A program made the translations under genes and the position numbers. 17,608 nt of DNA from CAZWRK01 sp964635875 (GTDB lineage: Bacteria; Pseudomonadota; Gammaproteobacteria; Burkholderiales; Aquaspirillaceae): NCBI GenBank assembly GCA_964635875.1, contig CAZWRK010000090.1, positions 1 to 17,608 on the forward strand, in the 5' to 3' direction. Numbering within the stretch: position 1 is the first letter of the stretch; every line of letters starts with the position of its first letter. A model generated the notes under the pieces. It ran no database searches. It was not told where the DNA came from and worked only from the letters and a program-made list of their open reading frames with translations. Shown here one piece after another: positions 7,593 to 14,408 of the stretch.

Positions 7593-7940
7593 TTAAGCAG
7601 CGTTTTTGATAATTGCGTAGTTGTAGGTCGAAGTGTCAGAGGCCGAACCAGCGACTGTGAATCCCGAGGATGCGGTAATAGTTTTAACAGCAGGAACAGC
7701 ACCAACCGTACCGCCAACCGTGTTCAGCGAAATAATGATAGCGTCCGTGATAGCGATGTTAGTGTTGTTTACAGTGACGGGGGTTGTGCCGTTGCAGACA
7801 AAAGTACCACACATACCATTGGAACCTTGTTTCAAAACCAGACCTTTATTAGCAGTCTGCATAGTCAGGTTGCCAGTCAAGTTAAGGGCTTGCAGCGTGG
7901 TTGTTACATGGCGTCTAAGAGCGCCGAGGGTTACATACAT
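7593..7940 (-). CDS. Small beta-rich virion protein, 115 aa (fibre-domain like)
   Basis: A 115-residue protein. From KGLVLKQGSNGMCGTFVCNG (about residues 32-51) onward it fits a common phage beta domain with the pattern KQGsN...GT, TPVTV.NTNI, TGG.VGAVPAVKTITASSG.F and a closing DTSTYNYAII. This domain appears in many tailed-phage fibre and decoration proteins. AAGGAG precedes the ATG, and the gene follows the adaptor gene after 23 bases. A hairpin with a T tract follows its stop. A short decoration protein or fibre accessory is likely; the precise location on the particle cannot be read from sequence. Confidence 0.7.
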   Translation of the reverse strand: MYVTLGALRRHVTTTLQALNLTGNLTMQTANKGLVLKQGSNGMCGTFVCNGTTPVTVNNTNIAITDAIIISLNTVGGTVGAVPAVKTITASSGFTVAGSASDTSTYNYAIIKNAA

Positions 7941-7963
7941 TTTAGTTCTCCTTTGTGAGTTTG

Positions 7964-8602
7964 TTATAAGATGGAGCTGATAGTCAGTTGTCCCGAGCCG
8001 TTTGATTTATCGGACATGACTCGGAGGTTCCGATATTCGTCATTAGCGGCTTGACGGTAGTATGTCTCCATCTTGTCGTCCTGACGTAATTCCGCCATTA
8101 AGTTAGCCAACGACCACAAGGTGATTAATCGTGTGGCGTGGTTTGTAAAATCATTCTCATCAGTTGAATTAACCAAAGCGTCATACTGTTTCAAATAGTG
8201 CCGCCCTACCGTATAATCGCGGTCTGGGAGTGGATAACACTGGTACTCATCGTTACCGATACGAGCATACCAGCGAGGAATCCCATAGCCATTATTCAAG
8301 TAAATAGCGTCATATTGCGCCTGTGTAATCTTGGAAAGAGGATAGCGCATATTGGAGTATTGAATATAAAACCCGTCATTCTGGGTAGCTGGTACTAGAA
8401 AGTCCGAAGGATAGGGGAAAGACCCGTCATGTGCCGTTAAAGCGGCTGTGTCGTGGACTTCGTTAAACCAGAATCGTCTGAACTTCCAATAAGCAATAGA
8501 ATCATTGATAGCAGAGACCACGCTCGAAGACGATACAGCGACAGCATTCGGGTCGAGGAGCCGTTGAGACACCGAATTTTGTATATCTAAGAGCGTGGTC
8601 AT
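7964..8602 (-). CDS. Head-tail adaptor (connector) protein, 212 aa
   Basis: This helical protein begins MTTLLDIQNSVSQRLLDPNA, then has aromatic segments IAYWKFRRFWFNE and FPYPSDFL and the strand-like stretch YQCYPLPDRDYTVGRHYLKQ. A C-terminal helical part contains NLMAELRQDDKMETYYRQAA (about 166-185). A short N-terminal helix, W/Y-rich core and helical tail in this order are typical of phage adaptor proteins that bind below the portal ring (P22 gp4 or HK97 gp6 type). The gene lies between the capsid cluster and the tail genes, as expected for an adaptor. The start is 5 bases after the previous stop and has only a weak upstream binding site (AATAAAG), so it probably depends on re-initiation. 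Confidence 0.72.
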   Translation of the reverse strand: MTTLLDIQNSVSQRLLDPNAVAVSSSSVVSAINDSIAYWKFRRFWFNEVHDTAALTAHDGSFPYPSDFLVPATQNDGFYIQYSNMRYPLSKITQAQYDAIYLNNGYGIPRWYARIGNDEYQCYPLPDRDYTVGRHYLKQYDALVNSTDENDFTNHATRLITLWSLANLMAELRQDDKMETYYRQAANDEYRNLRVMSDKSNGSGQLTISSIL

Positions 8603-8607
8603 CTTTA

Positions 8608-9099
8608 TTAACTCTGGTTGTTACTGTTGTTTACGCCTTGACCGTCATAAGCTACAACAAAGTTGAAGTTAATCGAGGCCGTTGCGTCTGCATCAGCAGC
8701 AATCAACTGGACTGTAATCCAGCCGTTTGCGGCAGCAACAAAAGTTAAACCCTCTGTTTCGTCGACAGTGATAAAACCACCAGACTGTGCTGCTGTGGAC
8801 AAAGAAGCCCAAGCATCAACGTCATTTGTGTATGTCACGTTATCGTCGTAAACGTAGCCAAGGTTTACAGTCGTAGTGCCAGCGCCAAAGTTACCGCAAT
8901 ATACGGAACTGTTGCCGATAGTAAAACGAGCGCCCTTAACGAAAGGAACAAGTCCAACATAAGAGTTAGCTGTAGTACCAGATGGTACAGAAACCGTACC
9001 CGCTATAATACGAGCCGAACCATCTGTGTCTTGCTTAACTTTCAGAAAGTCCTTGTAGTTACCAGCATATTGGGTAGGGAGTACTGAAGGTGTTGTCAT
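8608..9099 (-). CDS. Putative capsid-associated beta-rich protein, 163 aa
   Basis: A 163-residue Ala/Thr/Gly/Val-rich protein. Alternating segments such as NSYVGLVPFVKGARFTIGN and GTTTVNLGYVYDDNVTYTND suggest mostly beta structure, and the C-terminus is Asn/Ser-rich. No catalytic motif or membrane segment is visible. It follows the major capsid gene by 11 bases with AAGGAG spanning that gene's stop, so it is co-translated with it. Similar small proteins after the capsid gene in related layouts are often head decoration or cement proteins, which is the best guess here; no sequence family was firmly recognised. Confidence 0.65.
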   Translation of the reverse strand: MTTPSVLPTQYAGNYKDFLKVKQDTDGSARIIAGTVSVPSGTTANSYVGLVPFVKGARFTIGNSSVYCGNFGAGTTTVNLGYVYDDNVTYTNDVDAWASLSTAAQSGGFITVDETEGLTFVAAANGWITVQLIAADADATASINFNFVVAYDGQGVNNSNNQS

Positions 9100-9110
9100 T
9101 TCATTTCTCC

Positions 9111-10235
9111 TTAGCTATGTGCTGCTGCGTAGGTGGAGATAACCATTACACCGATGTCTTCGGAGTTCGATGCAACAGTTTTCTTCAGACCGTAAATCAT
9201 ACGGCCTTCCAAGCCTTTGAAGTAACCGTAGTCTTTCAACTGGTCGAAGTACTTCAGAGGTACGTTTTTATCCGTAGGACGGCCACCGAATGGCGAGGCG
9301 AACGACAAAGCGTCCTGACCCGTCAATACGGCGCGACGTACAGTCGTGATGACTGCCGAAGTGTCCGAGCGAACGCCATAAGCAACACGCGGAGCGGAAT
9401 AGATATTCACGCTAGCGTATTCACCCAAAGCGGGCATCTCTTGGAACATACCGTATTCCAGTTCGTTGTCCTTACCACCTGTGATTTTTGCCAACTGAAT
9501 GTTGAACCACTGGATTTTGCCAGTCGTGTCTTGTTTCAAGTCGGTCAACTGCTCTGGCGATACATACAAATCGAACGTGCCATCAGCGAAACGCTTGATA
9601 GGCTGGTCTGAAGTGTCGTTTTTCTCCAAAGCATAATCAATCAAGTCCAGAGTCATCGTGTTCGATGAGGTCAAGGCTTGGTCGGTTGCAGCAGCGCCAG
9701 CGCGGATAATGCGGTTGGTCGAAGGAGCAACTGGAGTGTTGTGGCCCTGTACGAACAGTTTGTTAGTGCCGCTCCAAGTCGTACCGTTCAGGGTAAACGA
9801 GGTCGGGTTAGCACCAGCCAACTGATAGAATACAGCCGTATCCAACAACTCCATATGGCGTTGAGGGATGACTTTGCGGGTACGCTGGGGGAAATCCACC
9901 AATGTACGTTGCTGTTCAATCGTATCGTCGTTAGGGTTCAGTACACCAATACGGGTGACGTTCATTGCCATCGAGAACGAGCCAAGGTCTAATGCCTCTT
10001 CGTTACCGTCCAATGTGCCGCCCTCACCGATAGGAATACCAGTAAGTTTGTTCGTGTAGTCGTATGTAATGCTATCGCCGCGAGCTTTAGCGCCGAGGAA
10101 ATCCTCAACGAAGAAAACTGCACCACGAGCAAACATATGGCCGAAGGCAGTACGCATACCAGGGTTTACCCAGTCTTCCGTTGCCCATAGCTTTCGTGTT
10201 AAGGCATTTGCCGTTAACATACTTGTGCTTGACAT
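9111..10235 (-). CDS. Major capsid protein, N4-gp56 family-like, 374 aa
   Basis: A 374-residue protein without signal peptide, close to the usual length of the N4-gp56-type HK97-fold capsid family. Supporting stretches include the N-terminal helix and WVNPGMRTAFGHMFARGAV (about residues 22-40), then DSITYDYTNKLTGIPIGEGG and the hinge-like ERQ/QRTRKVIPQRHMELLDTAVF region; such N-terminal TLRG/GEGGTL-like segments are characteristic of this family. It follows the scaffold gene after 220 non-coding bases, and AAGGA lies 8 bases before the ATG. The capsid gene would be expected to be the most expressed in the cluster; the long leader and hairpins upstream fit separate control. No proteolytic pro-domain is visible. 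Confidence 0.85.
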   Translation of the reverse strand: MSSTSMLTANALTRKLWATEDWVNPGMRTAFGHMFARGAVFFVEDFLGAKARGDSITYDYTNKLTGIPIGEGGTLDGNEEALDLGSFSMAMNVTRIGVLNPNDDTIEQQRTLVDFPQRTRKVIPQRHMELLDTAVFYQLAGANPTSFTLNGTTWSGTNKLFVQGHNTPVAPSTNRIIRAGAAATDQALTSSNTMTLDLIDYALEKNDTSDQPIKRFADGTFDLYVSPEQLTDLKQDTTGKIQWFNIQLAKITGGKDNELEYGMFQEMPALGEYASVNIYSAPRVAYGVRSDTSAVITTVRRAVLTGQDALSFASPFGGRPTDKNVPLKYFDQLKDYGYFKGLEGRMIYGLKKTVASNSEDIGVMVISTYAAAHS

Positions 10236-10297
10236 GATTGTGTCCTTGTCATATGAGTTGAAAAAAGTAATCCAACACCATCCAAGGTTTTATTAAG

Positions 10298-10330
10298 AGG
10301 GGTATTGCGCCCCCTGTTCCTTACGGGAAC
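10298..10330 (-). promoter_or_regulatory. Two adjacent hairpins in the capsid mRNA leader
   Basis: On the minus strand GTTCC-CGTAA-GGAAC forms a 5-bp stem, directly followed by AGGGG-(8 bases)-CCCCT, another 5-bp stem. There is no long T tract after the second stem (TCTTAATAAAA), so a terminator is unlikely. They lie about 60 bases before the capsid ATG and could protect or pause the transcript. Confidence 0.4.
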
Positions 10331-10344
10331 GACTCGTTTTGATA

Positions 10345-10431
10345 GTGGCATAGTCGCTATGCGAGCGCCAAACTGTTACAGTCGTTTGTCACCTGTCCGT
10401 AGGTGGACGAATCCTATAACAACTATGCCAC
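10345..10431. repeat. 10-bp perfect inverted repeat closing a cloverleaf-like element (87 bp)
   Basis: GTGGCATAGT (10345-10354) is exactly complementary to ACTATGCCAC (10422-10431). Between them lie three potential hairpins separated by single bases: CGCT/AGCG (10355-10367), CAAAC/GTTTG (10369-10388) and CACCT/AGGTG (10390-10405), then a 16-base single strand. The result is a compact four-way-junction layout on either strand. It could be a structured RNA, a cruciform or a pair of operator arms. A canonical tRNA was considered and rejected. Confidence 0.5.
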
Positions 10432-10450
10432 AAATCCCCAAACTTTGCAA
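10413..10450 (-). promoter_or_regulatory. Candidate sigma70-type promoter(s) upstream of the capsid gene
   Basis: On the minus strand TTGCAA (10450-10445) is followed after 17 bases by CATAGT (10427-10422). An alternative uses an extended -10, TGTTATAGG (TATAGG at 10418-10413), 17 bases after TTGGGG. Each has only partial consensus matches, and the first -10 falls inside the inverted-repeat arm, which could allow control by a bound protein. These are weak calls from spacing and consensus only. Confidence 0.3.
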
Positions 10451-10455
10451 GTGGG

Positions 10456-11310
10456 TTAGCGTAGGCTTTCCAAGATTCGTGCTTTTTCAGCAGCAGGGAG
10501 TTTTGCCCATTCTTGGGTTGTCAATTCCGATGCTGCTAGGGCTGTCAACTGACCACCAGTGCCACGACCTTTAGCCGCTGCTGTACCCGCAGAGCGAGCC
10601 TTGTTAGCAGCAATCTTATTCAGGTCTGGTTTTTTCTCTTCCTCGGCCTCAACTTCGACCTCTTTCTTTGGAATAGCCTTGAATCCCAAAGCTCGAGCCT
10701 CTTCATATAGCTCTTCGGCAGGATTATACCCCTGACTTGCATACTGACTGGCCTTAAATAGTAGTTTTCTCTCCGTCATAGCCTTAATTTCATCAATAGA
10801 GGCCCGAGGATGCTCTAATCGGGTAGCATTAAACAAGGCGTTCTCGTATTGTGCAGTAACATCCGCGAAATCCTGTGGTGCAGTCTCCTTAAACGAGTTC
10901 ACAATTCCGATAAACTCATTCTTAGCCTGATTATAAGCATAATCTTCGTGCATTTTCTTGATTTCAGGAGGCAGTTCGACAGATTGCGCGGTTTCCACCT
11001 CTTGCGTCACTTGTGTTTTGGCTTGACGCTCACGGGCCAGCTCTTCTTCCAGCTCTTGGGCGCGTTTTTTAGCCGCCGCAGCATCACGACGAAGTTTGCG
11101 ATAGCCGGAATCGTCTAATTCTTCCTCTTTTGGTTCTTCCTTTGGCTCGTCTTTTGGCTGCTCTTTAACCTCAACCGATTCCTCAACAGCCTCTTCTGCC
11201 TGTTCGGTTTCTTCCTCGACCACTTCTTCCTGTTCTTCCACCTTATTTTCTTGCTTTAAGGCTTCTTCCAAGGCTTTACGGTCCTCTTCCATTTGTTGTT
11301 TTAGCGACAT
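10456..11310 (-). CDS. Capsid scaffold protein, 284 aa
   Basis: This highly charged, almost wholly helical protein has no hydrophobic core. Residues 1-66 are dominated by Glu, Lys and Gln, with runs such as EEVVEEETEQAEEAVEESVE. A coiled-coil segment follows (about 72-105, YRKLRRDAAAAKKRAQELEE). The C-terminal half contains ELPPEIKKMHEDYAYNQAKN and ends in a basic, Ala/Gly-rich tail with LPAAEKARILESLR. A long acidic helical protein immediately before the major capsid gene fits a phage scaffold, which guides capsid assembly and is then removed; C-terminal basic helices usually bind the capsid protein. AAGGAG precedes the ATG. The call rests on composition and position. Confidence 0.8.
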   Translation of the reverse strand: MSLKQQMEEDRKALEEALKQENKVEEQEEVVEEETEQAEEAVEESVEVKEQPKDEPKEEPKEEELDDSGYRKLRRDAAAAKKRAQELEEELARERQAKTQVTQEVETAQSVELPPEIKKMHEDYAYNQAKNEFIGIVNSFKETAPQDFADVTAQYENALFNATRLEHPRASIDEIKAMTERKLLFKASQYASQGYNPAEELYEEARALGFKAIPKKEVEVEAEEEKKPDLNKIAANKARSAGTAAAKGRGTGGQLTALAASELTTQEWAKLPAAEKARILESLR

Positions 11311-11336
11311 TTTGGCTCCTTTGGTTGTTAAGTTAA

Positions 11337-11365
11337 TTAATACAATTAAGATTGAGGTGTCTCAA
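11337..11365 (-). promoter_or_regulatory. Candidate sigma70-type promoter upstream of the scaffold gene
   Basis: On the minus strand TTGAGA (11365-11360, five of six matches to TTGACA) is followed after 17 bases by TATTAA (11342-11337, four of six). Spacing is ideal, and the predicted start would lie a few bases before the scaffold binding site AAGGAG. It overlaps the end of the 66-residue gene and a short hairpin. It could drive scaffold and capsid expression independently of the upstream genes. Confidence 0.4.
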
Positions 11366-11546
11366 TTTCCGGCAACTGATTCAGCCAGTACAAAGCGTTG
11401 TCTTTAGTGGCTTGGCTGGCAGCTATCTGCCTGTCGGCCATTTCAATGACGGATAACAAAGATGCGCGAGTTTTAACCGTTACATTCTCGGTTGGTTCTC
11501 GTATTTCTATCGTATCGTTATCTAAAATTGTAATCGTTTGGGCCAT
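11346..11546 (-). CDS. Hypothetical small protein, 66 aa
   Basis: A 66-residue protein with two beta-like segments (ITILDNDTIEIREP and VTVKTRA) followed by a helix, LLSVIEMADRQIAASQATKD, ending ALYWLNQLPEIETPQS. No known family was recognised. The ATG is 9 bases after the stop of the 305-residue gene and is preceded by GGAGG overlapping that stop, which supports it being translated. The short beta-plus-helix layout resembles small coiled-coil virion accessory or chaperone proteins, but this is a guess. A promoter candidate and a small hairpin lie at its 3' end. Confidence 0.65.
   Translation of the reverse strand: MAQTITILDNDTIEIREPTENVTVKTRASLLSVIEMADRQIAASQATKDNALYWLNQLPEIETPQS
11351..11366 (-). 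promoter_or_regulatory. Short AT-rich hairpin at the 3' end of the 66-residue gene
   Basis: ATTGAG-ACAC-CTCAAT is a perfect 6-bp stem with a 4-base loop, ending just before the stop codon. It is followed by CTTAATTGTATT, so it could act weakly as a terminator. It overlaps the TTGAGA of the candidate scaffold promoter. The stem is AT-rich and therefore weak. Confidence 0.3.
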
Positions 11547-11555
11547 TTGTTCCTC

Positions 11556-12473
11556 CTACATGAACATGAAGAAATTTGAATTTGCAGAACTTGGGTTGTA
11601 ATCCTTGAGGGCCAGATAATGATAAACGCGGGTGTTCGTGTTAATTGACCCGGCAGTACCTACGGTGAACCCGTCAGAATCCAAGCTTTGTATGATGTTG
11701 GCGGCGTTTGCCGAGCTGGGGGCATAAATAATAGAATCATCCCCGGTCATAGCACCATTGCGACCTACGAACTGTTGGCTGCCAGATATAGCTTTAACCA
11801 ACATAAACGTGGGCTGGAATCCCAATCCTGTGATAGCCCTGTTATCCGTACCATTACCAGTATAACTTGTCTGAACACCCGCCCCGGTTGGGCATTTAAG
11901 ACAAAAGAAATCGTACCTTGAGCCACCATTATTAACGCTCGAATTTGTACCAATACTAAACCCATCAGCATCGAAACTATTAATAATACCTGTGACTGGG
12001 GTACTTGCAGAAAATGAGAAAGCATAGGTTGGCGCTGAACCAAAACCAGCTCGCCCTTGGCTTAAAGAACCTGTCGTTCTCTTGATAAAAATGAAATCAG
12101 GCTGAAAGCCAACCCCTGTAATGGAACGAGCCGTACCATTTCCTGTATAGCTTCCCTGATAAAAATAATCGGAACTTCCATAAAATGCCGCCCAGTTATA
12201 CACGACTGAACTTGTATTAACGTTCGCGGCGTTTCCAATAGTAAAACCGTCACTATCAAACGTCTGTATGCAGTTAGCAAAAGGGTTAGAGGTTGCATTC
12301 GGATCAATTGACAGATCAGCACCAAGGTTTGTCCAAGACCACGCCCCATCGTTCGATGATGTATCGGCTGGTTTAATAATCACAAGTGTTGGTTGGAATC
12401 CAACACCCGTAATTGCTCGGTTGTCTATACCATCGCCAGTATATTGACCAGTGGCTACACGAAGAAATGCCAT
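11556..12473 (-). CDS. Triplicate-repeat beta protein, putative adhesin or decoration protein, 305 aa
   Basis: The 305-residue protein consists of three tandem repeats of about 86-90 residues: 9-98, 107-192 and 202-290. Each opens with YTGnGtdnRaITGvGFQPtl (YTGDG, YTGNG, YTGNG), then has a strand pair, a conserved ..F/L DSDGFtiGt.. turn and a Y/V-Y-rich closing strand. This repeat is known from phage structural or fibre proteins that carry one or more copies; I do not have a secure family name. The start is directly after the TAA of the collagen-like gene. The fold and location suggest a fibre-associated adhesin or head decoration. The divergent repeats imply an old triplication. Confidence 0.72.
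   Translation of the reverse strand: MAFLRVATGQYTGDGIDNRAITGVGFQPTLVIIKPADTSSNDGAWSWTNLGADLSIDPNATSNPFANCIQTFDSDGFTIGNAANVNTSSVVYNWAAFYGSSDYFYQGSYTGNGTARSITGVGFQPDFIFIKRTTGSLSQGRAGFGSAPTYAFSFSASTPVTGIINSFDADGFSIGTNSSVNNGGSRYDFFCLKCPTGAGVQTSYTGNGTDNRAITGLGFQPTFMLVKAISGSQQFVGRNGAMTGDDSIIYAPSSANAANIIQSLDSDGFTVGTAGSINTNTRVYHYLALKDYNPSSANSNFFMFM
11604..12449 (-). repeat. Three tandem ~87-residue coding repeats
   Basis: Units at about 12449-12180, 12155-11898 and 11870-11604 encode the three YTGnG...DSDGFt repeats. Protein similarity is clear, while the DNA copies are diverged, so recent duplication is unlikely. Confidence 0.75.
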
Positions 12474-14408
12474 TTATGCCACCGCCACGCAGCGCCACTT
12501 GGATGTAGCTGCGTTCCAAACAAAACCAACGTCAAGGCGGTCAGTAGAGACCGTAGTGGTTGGAAGGGTGACTGTCGATGATTCGAAACTTGAACCCCAC
12601 GTTATTGCCCTAGCTGCCGTACCTGTAATGGAAATCCAAAGCGTCTGGTTGTCTGTAGGCGTTCCACTTAAATTTGTAGTGAATGATGTAATATCCACCG
12701 TCTGGGCAGTCAGTGAATAATAATCCACGTTATCGGTGTTAATTGTCGGGGTTGCGCTTGAAGTTGTTGTGCCAACCCGCTTTGTAATTCGTTTATTAGT
12801 CAGGGTATTTGTAGAGGAAATCGAGGGGATAACCACGCCCTCAACCGCCAGAACGCCTGCTGCAGAACGGGAAAGGGTCGTGTCAGATGCGTTGCCAAGC
12901 TCCAAAGAACCAACACCCAAAGCGGTGGATGTGGATGAAGTGATACCGGATACGGGCAGTCCTGTGCAGTTCGTCAAAGTACCGCTTGAAGGAGTACCAA
13001 GAGCTGGGGTAACTAGGGTAGGAGAGTTGGCAAAGACCAAAGCGCCGCTTCCCGTTTCGTCAGTCACAGCGCTTGCAAGGTTGGCGCTTGAAGGAGTGGC
13101 GAGGAAAGTGGCTATTCCGGCCCCAATTGGTAGTTCTTCAATATCGCCAGTGCCTGCGGTTGTTCGGCCAAGTATTCTGCTTGTGGCAATGTTCTGCATC
13201 TTGGCAAAGGTAACTTTATCGTTACCTATAGTAACCGAAATACTTGTAGAGCCTGTGCCACTTACATCGCCGGATAAAGTGATAGACTGGTTACCTGTGA
13301 TATACCCAACATCGTTCGTAAAAGATGATAAATTTTCCCCCACTACAGCAACGAGGCTTCCACCAACCGTTAATGTATCTGTGGCAATTATCTTAACATT
13401 AAACGTATCTGTACCAGTATCGTAATTGAATGTGGGGTTACTTGCGAAACCACCCAAGCCATCAGCAAACTGTACGTCCCCTGCGGCCCCGGATGGGGGA
13501 TATGAAGCAACCGTCAACGTATCGCCTACGAAAGAAACATTCGTTCCAAGCTGGATTTCTTGTATATCACCCGTGGACGCTGAATACCGCCCCAATAGGC
13601 GTGAGGTTGGTATATTCTGCATCTTGGCGAAAGTTACCACGCTATTATCGATAGTCCACGTTGCTCCACTACCGGTGACCGTAATATCTCCCTTATCTCC
13701 ATCAACAATACCACCGCCACCAGGAATGGTTATGGTTACATTTCCTCCAGAGTTGGTAGCAGTAACACCGGAACCTACAAAATCTATGGATGTAGCAGCG
13801 TTGGTTAAAGTAGTTCCCTCGTCTTTTACTGTTAAAGCACTACCACCACGGTTAGGCCCGAGAATAACCCCACCCCAGTATGCAGCAGCCTTGGCAATAT
13901 GCTGGTGGTAATCCTCTTCGCTTCCCTTATTACCTGAATCTAACCACGACTGATATGCTGACTTACCGTCATCGCCCTTGTCGCCTTTATCGCCCTTTGG
14001 CCCCTGTTTTCCGTCCTTACCGTCTCGTCCGTCTTTACCGTCAAGGCCGTTCTTACCGTCTAAACCGTCCTTACCATTCTTGCCATCAATCCCATCACGC
14101 CCGTCTTTTCCGTCCTTACCGTCTCGACCATCTTTTCCGTCTTTGCCAGTAAGGCGCTCTTTAACAGCATCAACCTCTCTAGCAACCGCCCCACCAATAG
14201 CATGACCGACAATGCGCCCAATATCAGTCTCAACGCCAGATTCCTTGCCTAGAAATCCATCTTTGCCGTCTTGTCCAGAATCACCTTTTTCTCCCTTTTC
14301 GCCACGGTCACCCTTATCACCCTTGACTTTGAGGCTTTCTAGGAAATCGTCTTGTGTGCCGATATTCCCCTCGGCCAACCAGACCTCGTAGGCACTTAAA
14401 CCTTCCAT
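12474..14408 (-). CDS. Collagen-like phage fibre, 644 aa
   Basis: Two uninterrupted Gly-X-Y runs, residues 30-54 and 88-148 (20 triplets, mainly GKD, GRD, GLD and GDK), predict a trimeric collagen-like stalk. They are flanked by two copies of a short helical motif, SAYEVWLAEGNIGTQDDFL (5-23) and SAYQSWLDSGNKGSEEDYH (150-168). After a Gly-rich linker comes a long beta-rich region in which VTFAKMQNI.TSR.LGR occurs twice (258 and 399). Further on are a FANSPTLVTPALGTPSSGTL fibre segment (about 459-478) and a C-terminal beta domain ending WNAATSKWRCVAVA. All of these are typical of phage fibres. It starts on the portal stop (TAATG). Whether it sits on the head or the tail is unclear; its location among head genes suggests a head fibre (inference). 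Confidence 0.8.
   Translation of the reverse strand: MEGLSAYEVWLAEGNIGTQDDFLESLKVKGDKGDRGEKGEKGDSGQDGKDGFLGKESGVETDIGRIVGHAIGGAVAREVDAVKERLTGKDGKDGRDGKDGKDGRDGIDGKNGKDGLDGKNGLDGKDGRDGKDGKQGPKGDKGDKGDDGKSAYQSWLDSGNKGSEEDYHQHIAKAAAYWGGVILGPNRGGSALTVKDEGTTLTNAATSIDFVGSGVTATNSGGNVTITIPGGGGIVDGDKGDITVTGSGATWTIDNSVVTFAKMQNIPTSRLLGRYSASTGDIQEIQLGTNVSFVGDTLTVASYPPSGAAGDVQFADGLGGFASNPTFNYDTGTDTFNVKIIATDTLTVGGSLVAVVGENLSSFTNDVGYITGNQSITLSGDVSGTGSTSISVTIGNDKVTFAKMQNIATSRILGRTTAGTGDIEELPIGAGIATFLATPSSANLASAVTDETGSGALVFANSPTLVTPALGTPSSGTLTNCTGLPVSGITSSTSTALGVGSLELGNASDTTLSRSAAGVLAVEGVVIPSISSTNTLTNKRITKRVGTTTSSATPTINTDNVDYYSLTAQTVDITSFTTNLSGTPTDNQTLWISITGTAARAITWGSSFESSTVTLPTTTVSTDRLDVGFVWNAATSKWRCVAVA
13965..14147 (-). 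repeat. Collagen-like Gly-X-Y coding tract
   Basis: Twenty consecutive Gly-X-Y codon triplets followed by a further Gly, encoded by a low-complexity GTC/CCG-rich DNA repeat (in plus orientation). A second, shorter tract lies at 14247-14321. Such tracts are prone to length change by slippage or recombination. Confidence 0.85.

Larger units (their letters stand above)
10236..10455 (-). promoter_or_regulatory. Structured non-coding leader upstream of the major capsid gene
   Basis: This is the longest gene-free stretch in the window. It holds a 10-bp inverted repeat enclosing three hairpins, candidate promoter elements, and two adjacent hairpins near the capsid start. No tRNA fits (no TTC-type T loop, 9-base T-like loop). 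A 45-codon minus frame (from 10351) has no ribosome binding site and overlaps the capsid start, so it is not called. The region is most likely a control and mRNA-stability element for capsid expression. Confidence 0.55.

Noticed and set aside
10217..10351. 45-codon minus-strand frame from ATG at 10351 reading into the capsid gene
   Set aside because: No ribosome binding site, Arg-rich unlikely product, and it overlaps the start of the capsid gene in another frame; probably chance.
10347..10429. tRNA-like gene on the plus strand (7-bp acceptor GGCATAG/CTATGCC)
   Set aside because: The candidate T arm has a 9-base loop without TTC, five extra bases precede the acceptor, the D arm lacks GG, and the central hairpin has a 10-base loop. 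It does not meet tRNA rules.
12736..13911. Long plus-strand open frames opposite the collagen-like fibre gene
   Set aside because: They are antisense shadows of low-complexity beta-rich coding DNA; all neighbours are on the minus strand, and the products look like random Val/Pro-rich sequence.
13965..14147. CRISPR-like or tandem-repeat array in the GTC/CCG-rich tract
   Set aside because: The periodicity is 9 bases and matches Gly-X-Y codons; there are no spacers of unique sequence between fixed repeats.
13978..14205. Plus-strand frame rich in Pro, Ser and Leu-Phe opposite the collagen tract
   Set aside because: This is the antisense of the Gly-X-Y repeat; its composition follows from the repeat, and it has no matching start or context.
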